DNA of 64,000 bases from the NCBI GenBank assembly GCA_030737835.1, contig CM060849.1, forward strand, positions 20,568,074-20,632,073, given 5' to 3'. This document shows, one piece after another, positions 23,296 through 35,819 of this stretch. The translations under genes were made by a program, and so were the position numbers. Origin of the DNA: Acorus gramineus. Lineage: Eukaryota; Streptophyta; Magnoliopsida; Acorales; Acoraceae. The first letter of the stretch is position 1; every line of letters starts with the position of its first letter. The notes beneath the pieces were generated by a model. That model ran no database searches. It had not been told where the DNA came from and worked only from the letters and a program-made list of their open reading frames with translations.

Positions 23296-25278
23296 TGAGT
23301 TATCCTAAAAAAAAATGGTGAATTGCTCAAATGTGTTTATTAGACCAACTGCTTCGAATTTTTTTTTTTTGTCCTTGGAATTTTTTTCTTTACCCCTACA
23401 GTGGTGTCTAATTTTTTTTTTACCCTTGACATTTCATAATATATGAACTACACTTACAGACAAATTTACAGAAATACTAAAAATTTGATACATATAGTAA
23501 TTATACACATATATACATATATTTAATAGTTACCTACATAGAGCATTCAACATACACAAAGATGTTTAAAAACAAAATAGTTATGGATAAATTCCTAATG
23601 TCATTACAATGAATTCATAAATTGTAAGTCTTGTTATTTTATCATCTATAAGTGCATTCAACGTATATAAAATGATTATAGATACATTCCTAAAATTTCA
23701 TTAAAATAAATACATCAACTGCTTGAATAACGACATTGTTTTTCTCTCTTAATGGAATCAGATATTGTCTCCCACTTGATCCTCTTAATGTCCTCTTGGG
23801 TGAATTTGAACCCATTGTAATGTAATTACAAATTACAGAATTATACTTACAGAAATATACTATTCTCATTTTTTAAAAGTGTATATGAATTATATGATTT
23901 TTTTTTTAAATAAAAACATGGGCGGACTGCATTTTGGACTGTAAAGTAGATTGAGTGTAATATTTTCTTTTTAGCTTGTGCCACAGTACATCAACTTTGG
24001 AGGGTGGTAGATTCCTTAGTATCTCCTCCTACTATTCAACATTAGTATAATGTTACAGACATCCCTAAATGCAGTCCCATAGGTAGTCTTCACATGTTAA
24101 TTTGAATTTTTTAAAATAATAAACTTCATCTAATGTGGTATGTGTGTTAATAGAAAAATCTCATTTAACTCTTAATAAAGAGTGAAAAATTACAAAAAGA
24201 GAGTTTAAAAGGCTCAACTAGTACTATGACACTCTTACTACACGTATGGCAATTTGGCTAGATTTAGCAACTTTCAACAAAGAGCGTTGTTAGGCTCAGT
24301 TCATTTTATAAATCAAAATGCGATCTCATATATTTCATTTGCTCCTTTCACTCACTTAGCGAGATATAATTTTCATTGAAAAATTTGCACATTTTTTTTA
24401 TTCATAATGAATATATCGTCCAATTTGTTGGAATATATGTTTGATCTTTTATAAAAATACATATTTAATTAGATGAGATATATGATTTAAATAAAAATAT
24501 AGATGCACCGTATTCAAATTGGAAATGAGACTAAGTGTAATATTTTTTCATCAACAAAATCTCCAATAGTTAAAAGAGATCATTTCGGCTGATCTAAACA
24601 ACAGAGGCCTCCCAGCTCTCCTTGAGGCCTGAGCTATCTCGACTCATTTCAAGCTTTGTTGACGCTTCAGGAAAAAAATGATCAATTTGCAAAATTGATG
24701 GCATACATCTATCTTCAATAGTAAATGGGTGCGATCACACATGATTTTATTTGGCCCCAAAATGGAGTCCATGTGCCTCGTTAATCATGAAGCGAGGAAA
24801 ATACTTCCTTATATAAGTGAGGGATATATATCTCTCCATAATTTTTTTTACACTAAAAAATATTGAGTCTAATTAATTTCAAATTGAGTGATATATATTT
24901 TTCATCAAAATATATATATATACCTAATTGAGATGATTTTTTTTTAATTAAAACATGTATGTAATGTCCGAGGGATTGCATATTTGCACTTCTTGTTGTA
25001 CCTAACACTATTCATGGTAATTATATATACAAGGGAAAAAAAATATTTTGACCGGTTAAAAATCTTATTTTCTAGTCACATATTCAAACTTGGAATCCCA
25101 TTGAATATGAAATCTAGACCAATATCCATACAATAAAAATGAGATTTCATTCTCCATTAAAATAAAAAATAAAACCCTTCATGCCTTGTATGACATCTAC
25201 ATAAACGCATTTACAATTCAAAGTATCATTAAAACAATAAATTCAAAGATCTTATTCCATTTTCAGAAAACGTAGCAT

Positions 25279-25286
25279 TATATAAA
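25279..25286 (+). promoter_or_regulatory. TATA box of defensin-like gene 2
   Basis: TATATAAA, same place relative to the ATG as in unit 1. Confidence 0.65.
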
Positions 25287-25368
25287 TCCTTGAATGGGGC
25301 AGATCTTCTACAATCAAAAACGGTATTTTAAGTGATATACAGATACATAGAGGGAGCATACAACAAAA

Positions 25369-25900
25369 ATGGCTAAGGCTGCATTGGCTTTGTTTTTCGT
25401 AGTGTGCGTGGTCATGAGTTCAGCAAGTAAGATATCTTTTTATTGTTAATCTCTCTCACTCTTTCCGTATTTTTTATAATAAACATATGAAAAATGCTAC
25501 GAAGAGTCTTCACGTGTTTTAATTTTTTTATAAATAATAAACATTGTCAAATAAATTATATGTTTTGACAAAAAATGTACACCATTCCATTTCGAATAAA
25601 ATGAACTTATTTTTAGAAAATGTATACTTCATCTAAGGAGCTATATACATTGTTGGATGGCTAAAGATTTATGTAGAACTGTATTTGATACTGTAAATAA
25701 GACTGTGTATAACAGCGCTCTAAACATATGTTACAGACCACGTGACGGCTCAAAATTGTTGTGCGGAGAACAAGATCGGCCCATGCCACCCTGACAAACC
25801 CGTTGAAGTGGCTCATTGTGACAAATTCTGCCAAAGTAACTGCAGGGGTGGGGAATGCAAGTTTAGAAATAATGAGTGGAATTGTCACTGTTATTGCTGA
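25369..25900 (+). CDS. defensin-like secreted cysteine-rich peptide, array copy 2
   Basis: Exons 25369-25426 and 25737-25900. By eye both exons are base-for-base the same as copy 1, so the peptide is the same 73 residues with a signal peptide and ten cysteines. The intron is the same length as in copy 1 (310 nt) but differs at a few sites, for example CTCTCTCAC where copies 1 and 3 have CCATCTCAC. The leader carries C at 25340 where copies 1 and 3 have G. Identical coding with differing introns points to very recent origin, exchange, or purifying selection. Confidence 0.88.
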
Positions 25901-28900
25901 TCCATTCAGCACTACTTAAAATTGTGATGGATTATAATTGTAATAAACCGGTCATTGCAAAGTGGCCCGTGAAAGAAATTGTTGTGATTGAGTAATGATA
26001 AAAATCAAAGTGGCTTTTTTGCGAATTAGTGATGATTTTTCTGTGCATCATTTTTTTTTCTTTACTTGTTGCTACTGATTATTATAATTAGTGTAATGCC
26101 AATAATGTATCTTTGCCAATGCTCATCAAACAATGGATTTAGAATTTAGATGACATGGACCAAGCATATTTGAGTCCAGGAGGTAGGTCCTTAATTATTC
26201 AGAAGTAAGATTTTAGATTTTATATATTTCGCCTTATGAAAAAGAATAAAAAGAGATTGCTCGGTTAACATTGAAGAAATAATGTTGTGAATGGAAATAG
26301 AGAAGAAGTAAGCCACACGTGATTTACGTGGTTTTAACAAAAGATTGACTACATCCATGAGGTGGAACGATTTTTAGAAATTGCCAAATTTTTTTAAAAT
26401 ATGTTAAATTCAGAAATTTTTTCAGTCTAAAATTCATACCACACATAATTTTTAATTTTTTTTAAATAATAAAATTATTTAATGAGGTATATGCTTTAGT
26501 AAAAAATGTATATTGCTCCATTTCGAATTGAATGAACCAAATTTTAGTGAGTGTGAGAAAAAACAATTTACCGGGGTATATGTGTACATTATCCATGTTT
26601 CACTAGATTTCCAACGGGCAACTGCATTTTAGACTGTAAATTTTTTTTAATGTGACAACGCCGTTTTCTTTTATAATAAAAAGTTACTATTACTACTGTG
26701 ATTTCATTTATTGAATTCGTATGGACAAAATGTTATCATGCCTTTTAAAACAAGTTCCGTATATAAGTGATGTTATTCGAAGATGCACGAGGAAGAACTT
26801 TTTTATTATTTTTGTATAATAGCTTTGTTAATTAGGATATGACATATAATAGGACTCACAAAGGTTTTGGCCTAGGCAAATATTATCCTCCTCACATGCG
26901 CACGGACGATTCTCGAAAACTCTTCATTCTAGATATTTCTAGTGGTGTTTAAGAGGGAGTAGGATTTCCTTTGTTTTGGTAAGACTTCTTAAGAGTTATC
27001 CTAAAGAATTCACTCAGTCCAGGTCTGGGGTTGCCTATGCGCGGGGGCCAGCCCAGTTCAGGTGGAGAGGAATTCGCTCCTCATTGCTCCGTAGGATGGA
27101 AGGATGGAGATCCGATGAATGCCTTTGTTAGATCTGTTAATTAGGCATTATTTAGATCCCCTCTCCTTGCTAATCCTCTATATTTTGTTTTCTACGAACT
27201 GTACTCCTTTTATAATCAAAGAAGTGACAGATTCACCCATTATCATTTAAAAAAAAAAACATGAGTTATCCTAAAAAAAAAAGGTGAATTGCTCAAATGT
27301 GTTTATTAGACCAACAGCTTCGAATTTTTTTTTTGTCCTTGGAATTTTTTTCTTTACCCCTACAGTGGTGTCTAATTTTTTTTTACCCTTGACATTTCAT
27401 AATATATGAACTACACTTACAGACACATTTACAGAAATACTGAAAATTTGATACATATAGTAATTATACACATAGTTACATATATTTAATAGTTACCTAC
27501 ATAGAGCATTCAACATACACAAAGATGTTTAAAAACAAAATAGTTATAGATAAATTCCTAATGTCATTACAATGAATTCATAAATTGTAAGTCTTGTTAT
27601 TTTATCATCTATAAGTGCATTCAACGTATATAAAATGATTATAGATACATTCCTAAAATTTCATTAAAATAAATACATCAACTGCTTGAATAACGACATT
27701 GTTTTTCTCTCTTAATGGAATCAGCTATTGTCTCCCACTTGATCCTCTTAATGTCCTCTTGGGTGAATTTGAACCCACTGTAATGTAATTACAAATTACA
27801 GAATTATACTTACAGAAATATACTATTCTCATTTTTTAAAAGTGTATATGAATTATATGATTTTTTTTTTTAAATAACAACATGGGCGGACTGCATTTTG
27901 GACTGTAAAGTAGATTGAGTGTAATATTTTCTTTTTAGCTTGTGCCACAGTACATCAACTTTGGAGGGTGGTAGATTCCTTAGTATCTCCTCCTACTATT
28001 CAACATTAGTATAATGTTACAGACATCCCTAAATGCAGTCCCATAGGTAGTCTTCACATGTTAATTTGAATTTTTTAAAATAATAAACTTCATCTAATGT
28101 GGTATGTGTGTTAATAGAAAAATCTCATTTAACTCTTAATAAAGAGTGAAAAATTACAAAAAGAGAGTTTAAAAGGCTCAACTAGTACTATGACACTCTT
28201 ACTACACGTATGGCAATTTGGCTAGATTTAGCAACTTTCAACAAAGAGCGTTGTTAGGCTCAGTTCATTTTATAAATCAAAATGCGATCTCATATATTTC
28301 ATTTGCTCCTTTCACTCACTTAGCGAGATATAATTTTCATTGAAAAATTTGCACATTTTTTTTATTCATAATGAATATATCGTCCAATTTGTTGGAATAT
28401 ATGTTTGATCTTTTATAAAAATACATATTTAATTAGATGAGATATATGATTTAAATAAAAATATAGATGTACTGCATTTAAATTGAAAATGAGACTGAGT
28501 GTAATATTTTTTCATCAACAAAATCTCCAATAGTTAAAAGAGATCATTTCGGCTGATCTAAACAACAGAGGCCTCCCAGCTCTCCTTGAGGCCTGAGCTA
28601 TCTCGACTCATTTCAAGCTTTGTTGACGCTTCAGGAAAAAAATGATCAATTTGCAAAATTGATGGCATACATCTATCTTCAATAGTAAATGGGTGCGATC
28701 ACACATGATTTTATTTGGCCCCAAAATGGAGTCCATGTGCCTCGTTAATCATCAAGCGAGGAAAATACTTCCTTATATAAGTGAGGGATATATATCTCTC
28801 CATAATTTTTTTTACACTAAAAAATATTGAGTCTAATTAATTTCAAATTGAGTGATATATATTTTTCATCAAAATATATATATATACCTAATTGAGATGA

Positions 28901-29243
28901 TTTTTTTTTTAATTAAAACATGTATGTAATGTCCGAGGGATTGCATATTTGCACTTCTTGTTGTACCTAACATTATTCGTGGTAATTATATATACAAGGG
29001 AAAAAAAATATTTTGACCGGTTAAAAATCTTATTTTCTAGTCACATATTCAAACTTGGAATCCCATTGAATATGAAATCTAGACCAATATCCATACAATA
29101 AAAATGAGATTTCATTCTCCATTAAAATAAAAAATAAAACCCTTCATGCCTTGTATGACATCTACATAAACGCATTTACAATTCAAAGTATCATTAAAAC
29201 AATAAATTCAAAGATCTTATTCCATTTTCAGAAAACGTAGCAT

Positions 29244-29251
29244 TATATAAA
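29244..29251 (+). promoter_or_regulatory. TATA box of defensin-like gene 3
   Basis: TATATAAA, same place relative to the ATG as in unit 1. Confidence 0.65.
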
Positions 29252-29333
29252 TCCTTGAATGGGGCAGATCTCCTACAATCAAAAACGGTATTTTAAGTGA
29301 TATAGAGATACATAGAGGGAGCATACAACAAAA

Positions 29334-29853
29334 ATGGCTAAGGCTGCATTGGCTTTGTTTTTCGTAGTGTGCGTGGTCATGAGTTCAGCAAGTAAGATAT
29401 CTTTTTATTGTTAATCCATCTCACTCTTTCCGTATTTTTTATAATAAACATATGAAAAATGTTACGAAGAGTCTTCACGTGTTTTAATTTTTTTATAAAT
29501 AACAAACATTGTCAAATAAATTATATGTTTTGACAAAAAATGTACACCATTCCATTTCGAATAAAATGAACTTATTTTTAGAAAATGTATACTTCATCTA
29601 AGGAGCTATATACATTGCTGGATGGCTAAAGATTTATGTAGAACTGTATTTGATACTGTAAATAACAGCGCTCTAAACATATGTTACAGACCACGTGACG
29701 GCTCAAAATTGTTGTGCGGAGAACAAGATCGGCCCATGCCACCCTGACAAACCCGTTGAAGTGGCTCATTGTGACAAATTCTGCCAAAGTAACTGCAGGG
29801 GTGGGGAATGCAAGTTTAGAAATAATGAGTGGAATTGTCACTGTTATTGCTGA
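29334..29853 (+). CDS. defensin-like secreted cysteine-rich peptide, array copy 3
   Basis: Exons 29334-29391 and 29690-29853 encode the same 73-residue precursor as copies 1 and 2. The intron is 298 nt, 12 nt shorter than in copies 1 and 2, because AAATAACAGCGC replaces a longer AAATAAGACTGTGTATAACAG-type stretch near its 3' end; copy 4 shares this. The leader base at 29305 is G, as in copy 1. The splice sites and TATA box are unchanged, so it should be expressed like the others. Confidence 0.88.
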
Positions 29854-32800
29854 TCCATTCAGCACTACTTAAAATTGTGATGGATTATAATTGTAATAAA
29901 CCGGTCATTGCAAAGTGGCCCGTGAAAGAAATTGTTGTGATTGAGTAATGATAAAAATCAAAGTGGCTTTTTTGCGAATTAGTGATGATTTTTCTGTGCA
30001 TCATTTTTTTCTCTTTTGTTGTTGCTACTGATTATTATAATTAGTGTAATGCCAATAATGTATCTTTGCCAATGCTCATCAAACAATGGATTTAGAATTT
30101 AGATGACATGGACCAAGCATATTTGAGTCCAGGAGGTAGGTCCTTAATTATTCAGAAGTAAGATTTTAGATTTTATATATTTCGCCTTATGAAAAAGAAT
30201 AAAAAGAGATTGCTCGGTTAACATTGAAGAAATAATGTTGTGAATGGAAATAGAGAAGAAGTAAGCCGCACGTGATTTACGTGGTTTTAACAAAAGATTG
30301 ACTACATCCATGAGGTGGAACGATTTTTAGAAATTGCCAAATTTTTTTAAAATATGTTAAATTCAGAAATTTTTTCAGTCTAAAATTCATACCACACATA
30401 ATTTTTAATTTTTTTTAAATAATAAAATTATTTAATGAGGTATGTGCTTTAGTAAAAAATGTATATTGCTCCATTTCGAATTGAATGAACCAAATTTTAG
30501 TGAGTGTGAGAAAAAACAATTTACCGGGGTATATGTGTACATTATCCATGTTTCACTAGATTTCCAACGGGCAACTGCATTTTAGACTGTAATTTTTTTT
30601 AATGTGACAACACCATTTTCTTTTATAATAAAAAGTTACTATTACTACTGTGATTTCATTTATTGAATTCGTATGGACAAAATGTTATCATGCCTTTTAA
30701 AACAAGTTCCGTATATAAGTGATGTTATTCGAAGATGCACGAGGAAGAACTTTTTTATTATTTTTGTATAATAGCTTTGTTAATTAGGATATGACATATA
30801 ATAGGACTCACAAAGGTTTTGGCCTAGGCAAATATTATCCTCCTCACATGCGCACGGACGATTCTCGAAAACTCTTCATTCTAGATATTTCTAGTGGTGT
30901 TTAAGAGGGAGTTAGATTTCCTTTGTTTTGGTAAAACTTCTTAAGAGTTATCCTAAAGAATTCGCTCAGTCCAGGTTTGGGGTTGCCTATGCGCGGGGGC
31001 CAGCCCAGTTCAGGTGGAGAGGAATTCGCTCCTCATTGCTCCGTAGGATGGAAGGATGGAGATCCGATGAATGCCTTTGTTAGATCTGCTAATTAGGCAT
31101 TATTTAGATCCCCTCTCCTTGCTAATCCTCTGTATTTTGTTTTCTAAGAACTGTACTCCTTTTATAATCAAAGAAGTGACAGATTCACCCATTATCATTT
31201 AAAAAAAAAAACATGAGTTATCCTAAAAAAAAATGGTGAATTGCTCAAATGTGTTTATTAGACCAACTGCTTCGAATTTTTTTTTTTTGTCCTTGGAATT
31301 TTTTTCTTTACCCCTACAGTGGTGTCTAATTTTTTTTTTACCCTTGACATTTCATAATATATGAACTACACTTACAGACAAATTTACAGAAATACTAAAA
31401 ATTTGATACATATAGTAATTATACACATATATACATATATTTAATAGTTACCTACATAGAGCATTCAACATACACAAAGATGTTTAAAAACAAAATAGTT
31501 ATGGATAAATTCCTAATGTCATTACAATGAATTCATAAATTGTAAGTCTTGTTATTTTATCATCTATAAGTGCATTCAACGTATATAAAATGATTATAGA
31601 TACATTCCTAAAATTTCATTAAAATAAATACATCAACTGCTTGAATAACGACATTGTTTTTCTCTCTTAATGGAATCAGATATTGTCTCCCACTTGATCC
31701 TCTTAATGTCCTCTTGGGTGAATTTGAACCCATTGTAATGTAATTACAAATTACAGAATTATACTTACAGAAATATACTATTCTCATTTTTTAAAAGTGT
31801 ATATGAATTATATGATTTTTTTTTTTAAATAACAACATGGGCGGACTGCATTTTGGACTGTAAAGTAGATTGAGTGTAATATTTTCTTTTTAGCTTGTGC
31901 CACAGTACATCAACTTTGGAGGGTGGTAGATTCCTTAGTATCTCCTCCTACTATTCAACATTAGTATAATGTTACAGACATCCCTAAATGCAGTCCCATA
32001 GGTAGTCTTCACATGTTAATTTGAATTTTTTAAAATAATAAACTTCATCTAATGTGGTATGTGTGTTAATAGAAAAATCTCATTTAACTCTTAATAAAGA
32101 GTGAAAAATTACAAAAAGAGAGTTTAAAAGGCTCAACTAGTACTATGACACTCTTACTACACGTATGGCAATTTGGCTAGATTTAGCAACTTTCAACAAA
32201 GAGCGTTGTTAGGCTCAGTTCATTTTATAAATCAAAATGCGATCTCATATATTTCATTTGCTCCTTTCACTCACTTAGCGAGATATAATTTTCATTGGAA
32301 AATTTGCACATTTTTTTTATTCATAATGAATATATCGTCCAATTTGTTGGAATATATGTTTGATCTTATATAAAAAAAAATATTTAATTAGATGAGATAT
32401 ATGATTTAAATAAAAATATAGATGTACTGCATTTAAATTGAAAATGAGACTGAGTGTAATATTTTTTCATCGACAAAATCTCCAGCAGCTAAAGAGATCA
32501 TTTGGCTGAACTAAACAACAGATGTCCCCCAGCTCTCCCTGAGGCCTGAACTATCTCGACTCATTTCATGCTGTGTTGACATTTCAGGAAAAAAATGATC
32601 AATTTGCAAAATTGATTGCATACATCTTCAATAGTAAATGGGTGCGTTCAAACATGATTTTATTTGACCCCAAAATGGAGTCCATACGCCTCGTTAATCA
32701 TCAAGCGAGGAAAATACTTCCTTATATAAGTGAGGTATATATATCTCTCCATAATTTTTTTTACACTAAAAAATATTGAGTCTAATTAATTTCAAATTGA

Positions 32801-33191
32801 GTGATATATATTTTTCATCAAAATATATATATATACCTAATTGAGATGATTTTTTTTTTAATTAAAACATGTATGTAATGTCCGAGGGATTGCATATTTG
32901 CACATCTTGTTGTACCTAAAATTATTCATGGTAATTATATATACAAGGGAAAAAAAAAAATTGACCGGTTAAAAATCTTATTTTCTAGTCACATATCCAA
33001 ACTTGGAATCCCATTGAATATGAAATCTAGACCAATATCCATACAATAAAAATGAGATTTCATTCTCCATTAAAATAAAAAATAAAACCCTTCATGCCTT
33101 GTATGACATCTACATAAACGCATTTACAATTCAAAGTATCATTAAAACAATAAATTCAAAGATCTTATTCCATTTTCAGAAAACGTAGCAT

Positions 33192-33199
33192 TATATAAA
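33192..33199 (+). promoter_or_regulatory. TATA box of defensin-like gene 4
   Basis: TATATAAA, same place relative to the ATG as in unit 1. Confidence 0.65.
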
Positions 33200-33281
33200 T
33201 CCTTGAATGGGGCAGATCTCCTACAATCAAAAACGGTATTTTAAGTGATATACAGATACATAGAGGGAGCATACAACAAAA

Positions 33282-33801
33282 ATGGCTAAGGCTGCATTGG
33301 CTTTGTTTTTCGTAGTGTGCGTGGTCATGAGTTCAGCAAGTAAGATATCTTTTTATTGTTAATCTCTCTCACTCTTTCCGTATTTTTTATAATAAACATA
33401 TGAAAAATGTTACGAAGAGTCTTCACGTGTTTTAATTTTTTTATAAATAATAAACATTGTCAAATAAATTATATGTTTTGACAAAAAATGTACACCATTC
33501 CATTTCGAATAAAATGAACTTATTTTTAGAAAATGTATACTTCATCTAAGGAGCTATATACATTGCTGGATGGCTAAAGATTTATGTAGAACTGTATTTG
33601 AGACTGTAAATAACAGCGCTCTAAACATATGTTACAGACCACGTGACGGCTCAAAATTGTTGTGCGGAGAACAAGATCGGCCCATGCCACCCTGACAAAC
33701 CCGTTGAAGTGGCTCATTGTGACAAATTCTGCCAAAGTAACTGCAGGGGTGGGGAATGCAAGTTTAGAAATAATGAGTGGAATTGTCACTGTTATTGCTG
33801 A
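33282..33801 (+). CDS. defensin-like secreted cysteine-rich peptide, array copy 4
   Basis: Exons 33282-33339 and 33638-33801, the same precursor as the other three copies. The intron has the short form shared with copy 3, but the leader base at 33253 (C) and CTCTCTCAC in the intron agree with copy 2. The upstream block at 32510-32700 agrees instead with copy 1. The downstream flank matches the other units only to about 34195, making this the last unit of the array. Confidence 0.88.
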
Positions 33802-34305
33802 TCCATTCAGCACTACTTAAAATTGTGATGGATTATAATTGTAATAAACCGGTCATTGCAAAGTGGCCCGTGAAAGAAATTGTTGTGATTGAGTAATGAT
33901 AAAAATCAAAGTGGCTTTTTTGCGAATTAGTGATGATTTTTCTGTGCATCATTTTTTTTTTCTTTTGTTGTTGCTACTGATTATTATAATTAGTGTAATG
34001 CCAATAATGTATCTTTGCCAATGCTCATCAAACAATGGATTTAGAATTTAGATGACATGGACCAAGCATATTTGAGTCCAGGAGGTAGGTCCTTAATTAT
34101 TCAGAAGTAAGATTTTAGATTTTATATATTTCGCCTTATGAAAAAGAATAAAAAGAGATTGCTCAGTTAACATTGAAGAAATAATGTTGTGAATCGTAAT
34201 ACACATTCGTCCATTGAAATATACTATTATAAAATAGTGAAATACATACTAAAATGCATTGGTATATTTTTTCTAAATTAAAAAATAATGTTTTTTTTTT
34301 CATAA

Positions 34306-34364
34306 TATAAAATGTACTATCACAGTGTATAAATAATATAAAATGTACTATCACAGTGTATAAA
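34306..34364. repeat. short tandem duplication between array and fifth copy
   Basis: ATATAAAATGTACTATCACA with following GTGTATAAAT occurs twice in a row with a unit of about 30 bp. It lies in sequence not shared with the units. Confidence 0.7.
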
Positions 34365-34695
34365 TGGTTGAGATTTATGAACTATGGACACAAATATAAA
34401 ACAGATTAAATATATTAACACTCTATTCTAAACTCATAATAAACTTAACCCTATTTTATTGCTAGTATTCTAGAATGGAATAAATACAAGAAAGATTCAA
34501 ATTTGAAATCCCATTATGAAATCTCGACCAATCCCCGTATAATAAAAATGAGATTTCATTCTCCATTAAAAAAAAAAAAAAACCTTTATGCCTTGTATGG
34601 CATCTACATAATCACATTTACAAGTCAAACTGTCAAAGTATCATTAAAACAATAAATTCAGTGATCCTATCCCATTTTCAGGAAAAGTGGCATCA

Positions 34696-34703
34696 TATAT
34701 AAA
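34696..34703 (+). promoter_or_regulatory. TATA box of the decayed fifth copy
   Basis: TATATAAA, 90 bp upstream of the former ATG, in flank clearly homologous to the intact units but more diverged. Confidence 0.5.
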
Positions 34704-34870
34704 TCCCTGAATTGGGCAAATCTTCTACAATAAAAAATAGTATTTTGAGTGATATACAGATACACAGAGGGAGCAAACAATAAAAATGGCTAAGGCTGCA
34801 TTGACTTTGTTTTTTCATGAGTTCAGCAAGTAAGATATCTTGTCCTCTCATATTTTAATTTTTTAGAAAT

Positions 34871-34980
34871 TGTTAAAGAATTCCTTATCTGTATTTTAGG
34901 ATTTCCTTTATGTATCTATAAATAGAGCCCTTTGGCTCCTCTAATATAATAACAATAATTCCCTTTTCTTTATTCTAACA
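34871..34980 (+). mobile_element. solo mini-LTR (TRIM-like), 110 bp, 5-bp TSD
   Basis: Starts TGTTA and ends TAACA, flanked by a perfect 5-bp duplication GAAAT (34866-34870, 34981-34985). It has a TATA-like word TATAAATAGAG in the middle. Size and termini suit a single LTR left by a terminal-repeat retrotransposon in miniature. No internal region remains. It sits inside the MITE in the intron of the broken defensin-like copy, so the order was MITE first, then LTR element. The perfect duplication suggests moderate to young age. Confidence 0.8.
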
Positions 34981-35263
34981 GAAATAATAAACATCGTCTA
35001 ATGATATATAGGATTTGATGAAAATTATACATCACTCTATTTCAATTGAATAAACTCATTTTAGAAATATAATTTTTTTTTATCAATGTACATAATATAC
35101 ACTGGATGACTAATTTTGTAAATAAGACTGTAAATAAAACTGTGTGTAACAACATTCTAAACTTATGTCACAGGCTACGTGACGGCTCAAAAATGTTGTG
35201 CCAAGAATAAGATCGGGCCATGCCACCCTGACATTCCCAGACACCAGGCTCATTGCAATGGCT

Positions 35264-35736
35264 CACTACAAGAAAAACCATTTTTTGCGACGCTGTTTTT
35301 GCGACGGATGGCCAAAACCGTCGCAAATACTCATATCTTTGATTGTCTTTAGATTCATTTTGCTGCATGTCTTTTTAAAATCTTAAATAAATAAAAAAAA
35401 AAAACATTATTTGCGACGGTTTAGGTCTCTGTCGCAAAAGTCAAAAAATGAAAATAAAAATGTTTTTTGCGACAGCTAGTTTATCCGTCGCAAAATATGT
35501 AGTTTACACTACTAGAGTAAAAAGGAAGTTTTTGCGACGGATTATTTGCGACGGTAGCAAAACCGCTATAAAAGATATTTGCGACGGCTAAAAACCGCTG
35601 CTATTCTTTTGCGACGCCGTTTGGTACGACGGAACCCAAACCGCCGCAGAACCGTCGCAAAAGGGTATTTGCGACGGTTATAGAGGCTTTTTGCGACGGT
35701 TTCAAACCGTCGCAAAAAATGGTTTTTCTTGTAATG
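35264..35736. mobile_element. CACTA (En/Spm) MITE inserted in exon 2 of the broken copy, 473 bp
   Basis: Ends CACTACAAGAAAAACC and GGTTTTTCTTGTAATG are inverted repeats, flanked by the 3-bp duplication GCT (35261-35263, 35737-35739), as CACTA elements make. The word TTGCGACGG or its complement occurs about fifteen times in both orientations, the dense subterminal motif typical of transposase-binding sites in this superfamily. The first 32 bases of each end pair almost perfectly, so the insertion is fairly young. It is not in any of the four intact copies. Confidence 0.92.
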
Positions 35737-35819
35737 GCTTCTGCCAACCACACTGTAGGGGTGGGGAATGCAAGTTTAGAAAGAACGAGTGGAATTGTCA
35801 TTGCTATTGCTGATCAATT

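Larger units (their letters stand above)
19935..34195 (+). repeat. tandem array of four units of about 3.96 kb, each with a defensin-like gene
   Basis: Unit starts are near 19935, 23876, 27839 and 31800, set by the recurrence of AAAAGTGTATATGAATTATA-type sequence. Start-codon spacings are 3,966, 3,965 and 3,948 bp. Units 2 and 3 are complete copies of each other with only scattered differences. Unit 1 is noticeably more diverged in its first 700 bp or so, then becomes nearly identical. Unit 4 stops matching near 34195, about 400 bp after its gene. Each full unit also holds MITE-family copies and a poly-A-ended GC-richer block (for example 22880-23295). The pattern indicates recent unequal exchange between head-to-tail copies. 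Confidence 0.92.
34786..35813 (+). pseudogene. broken fifth defensin-like paralogue
   Basis: Homology to the array units starts near 34490 and runs past 35900. Exon 1 (34786-34829) begins MAKAALTLF but is altered and no longer encodes the signal peptide in frame. Exon 2 starts at 35174 and is split by a CACTA MITE. It keeps the distinctive CRGGECKFR and WNCHCYC endings. Its flanks and coding differ from the four array copies far more than those differ from each other, so this is an older duplicate. It has at least two breaks counting the insertion, and its intron carries a mini-LTR. It looks non-functional. Confidence 0.85.

Noticed and set aside
32573-32779. A 68-codon frame upstream of defensin-like gene 4
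   Set aside because: It is not open in the equivalent place in the other units, and no family is recognisable, so it is unlikely to be a gene.
21695-33813. Identical 79-83-codon antisense frames in all four array units
   Set aside because: They are complementary to exon 2 of the defensin-like genes; the plus-strand frame has signal peptide, cysteines and splice sites, so the antisense frame is a by-product.
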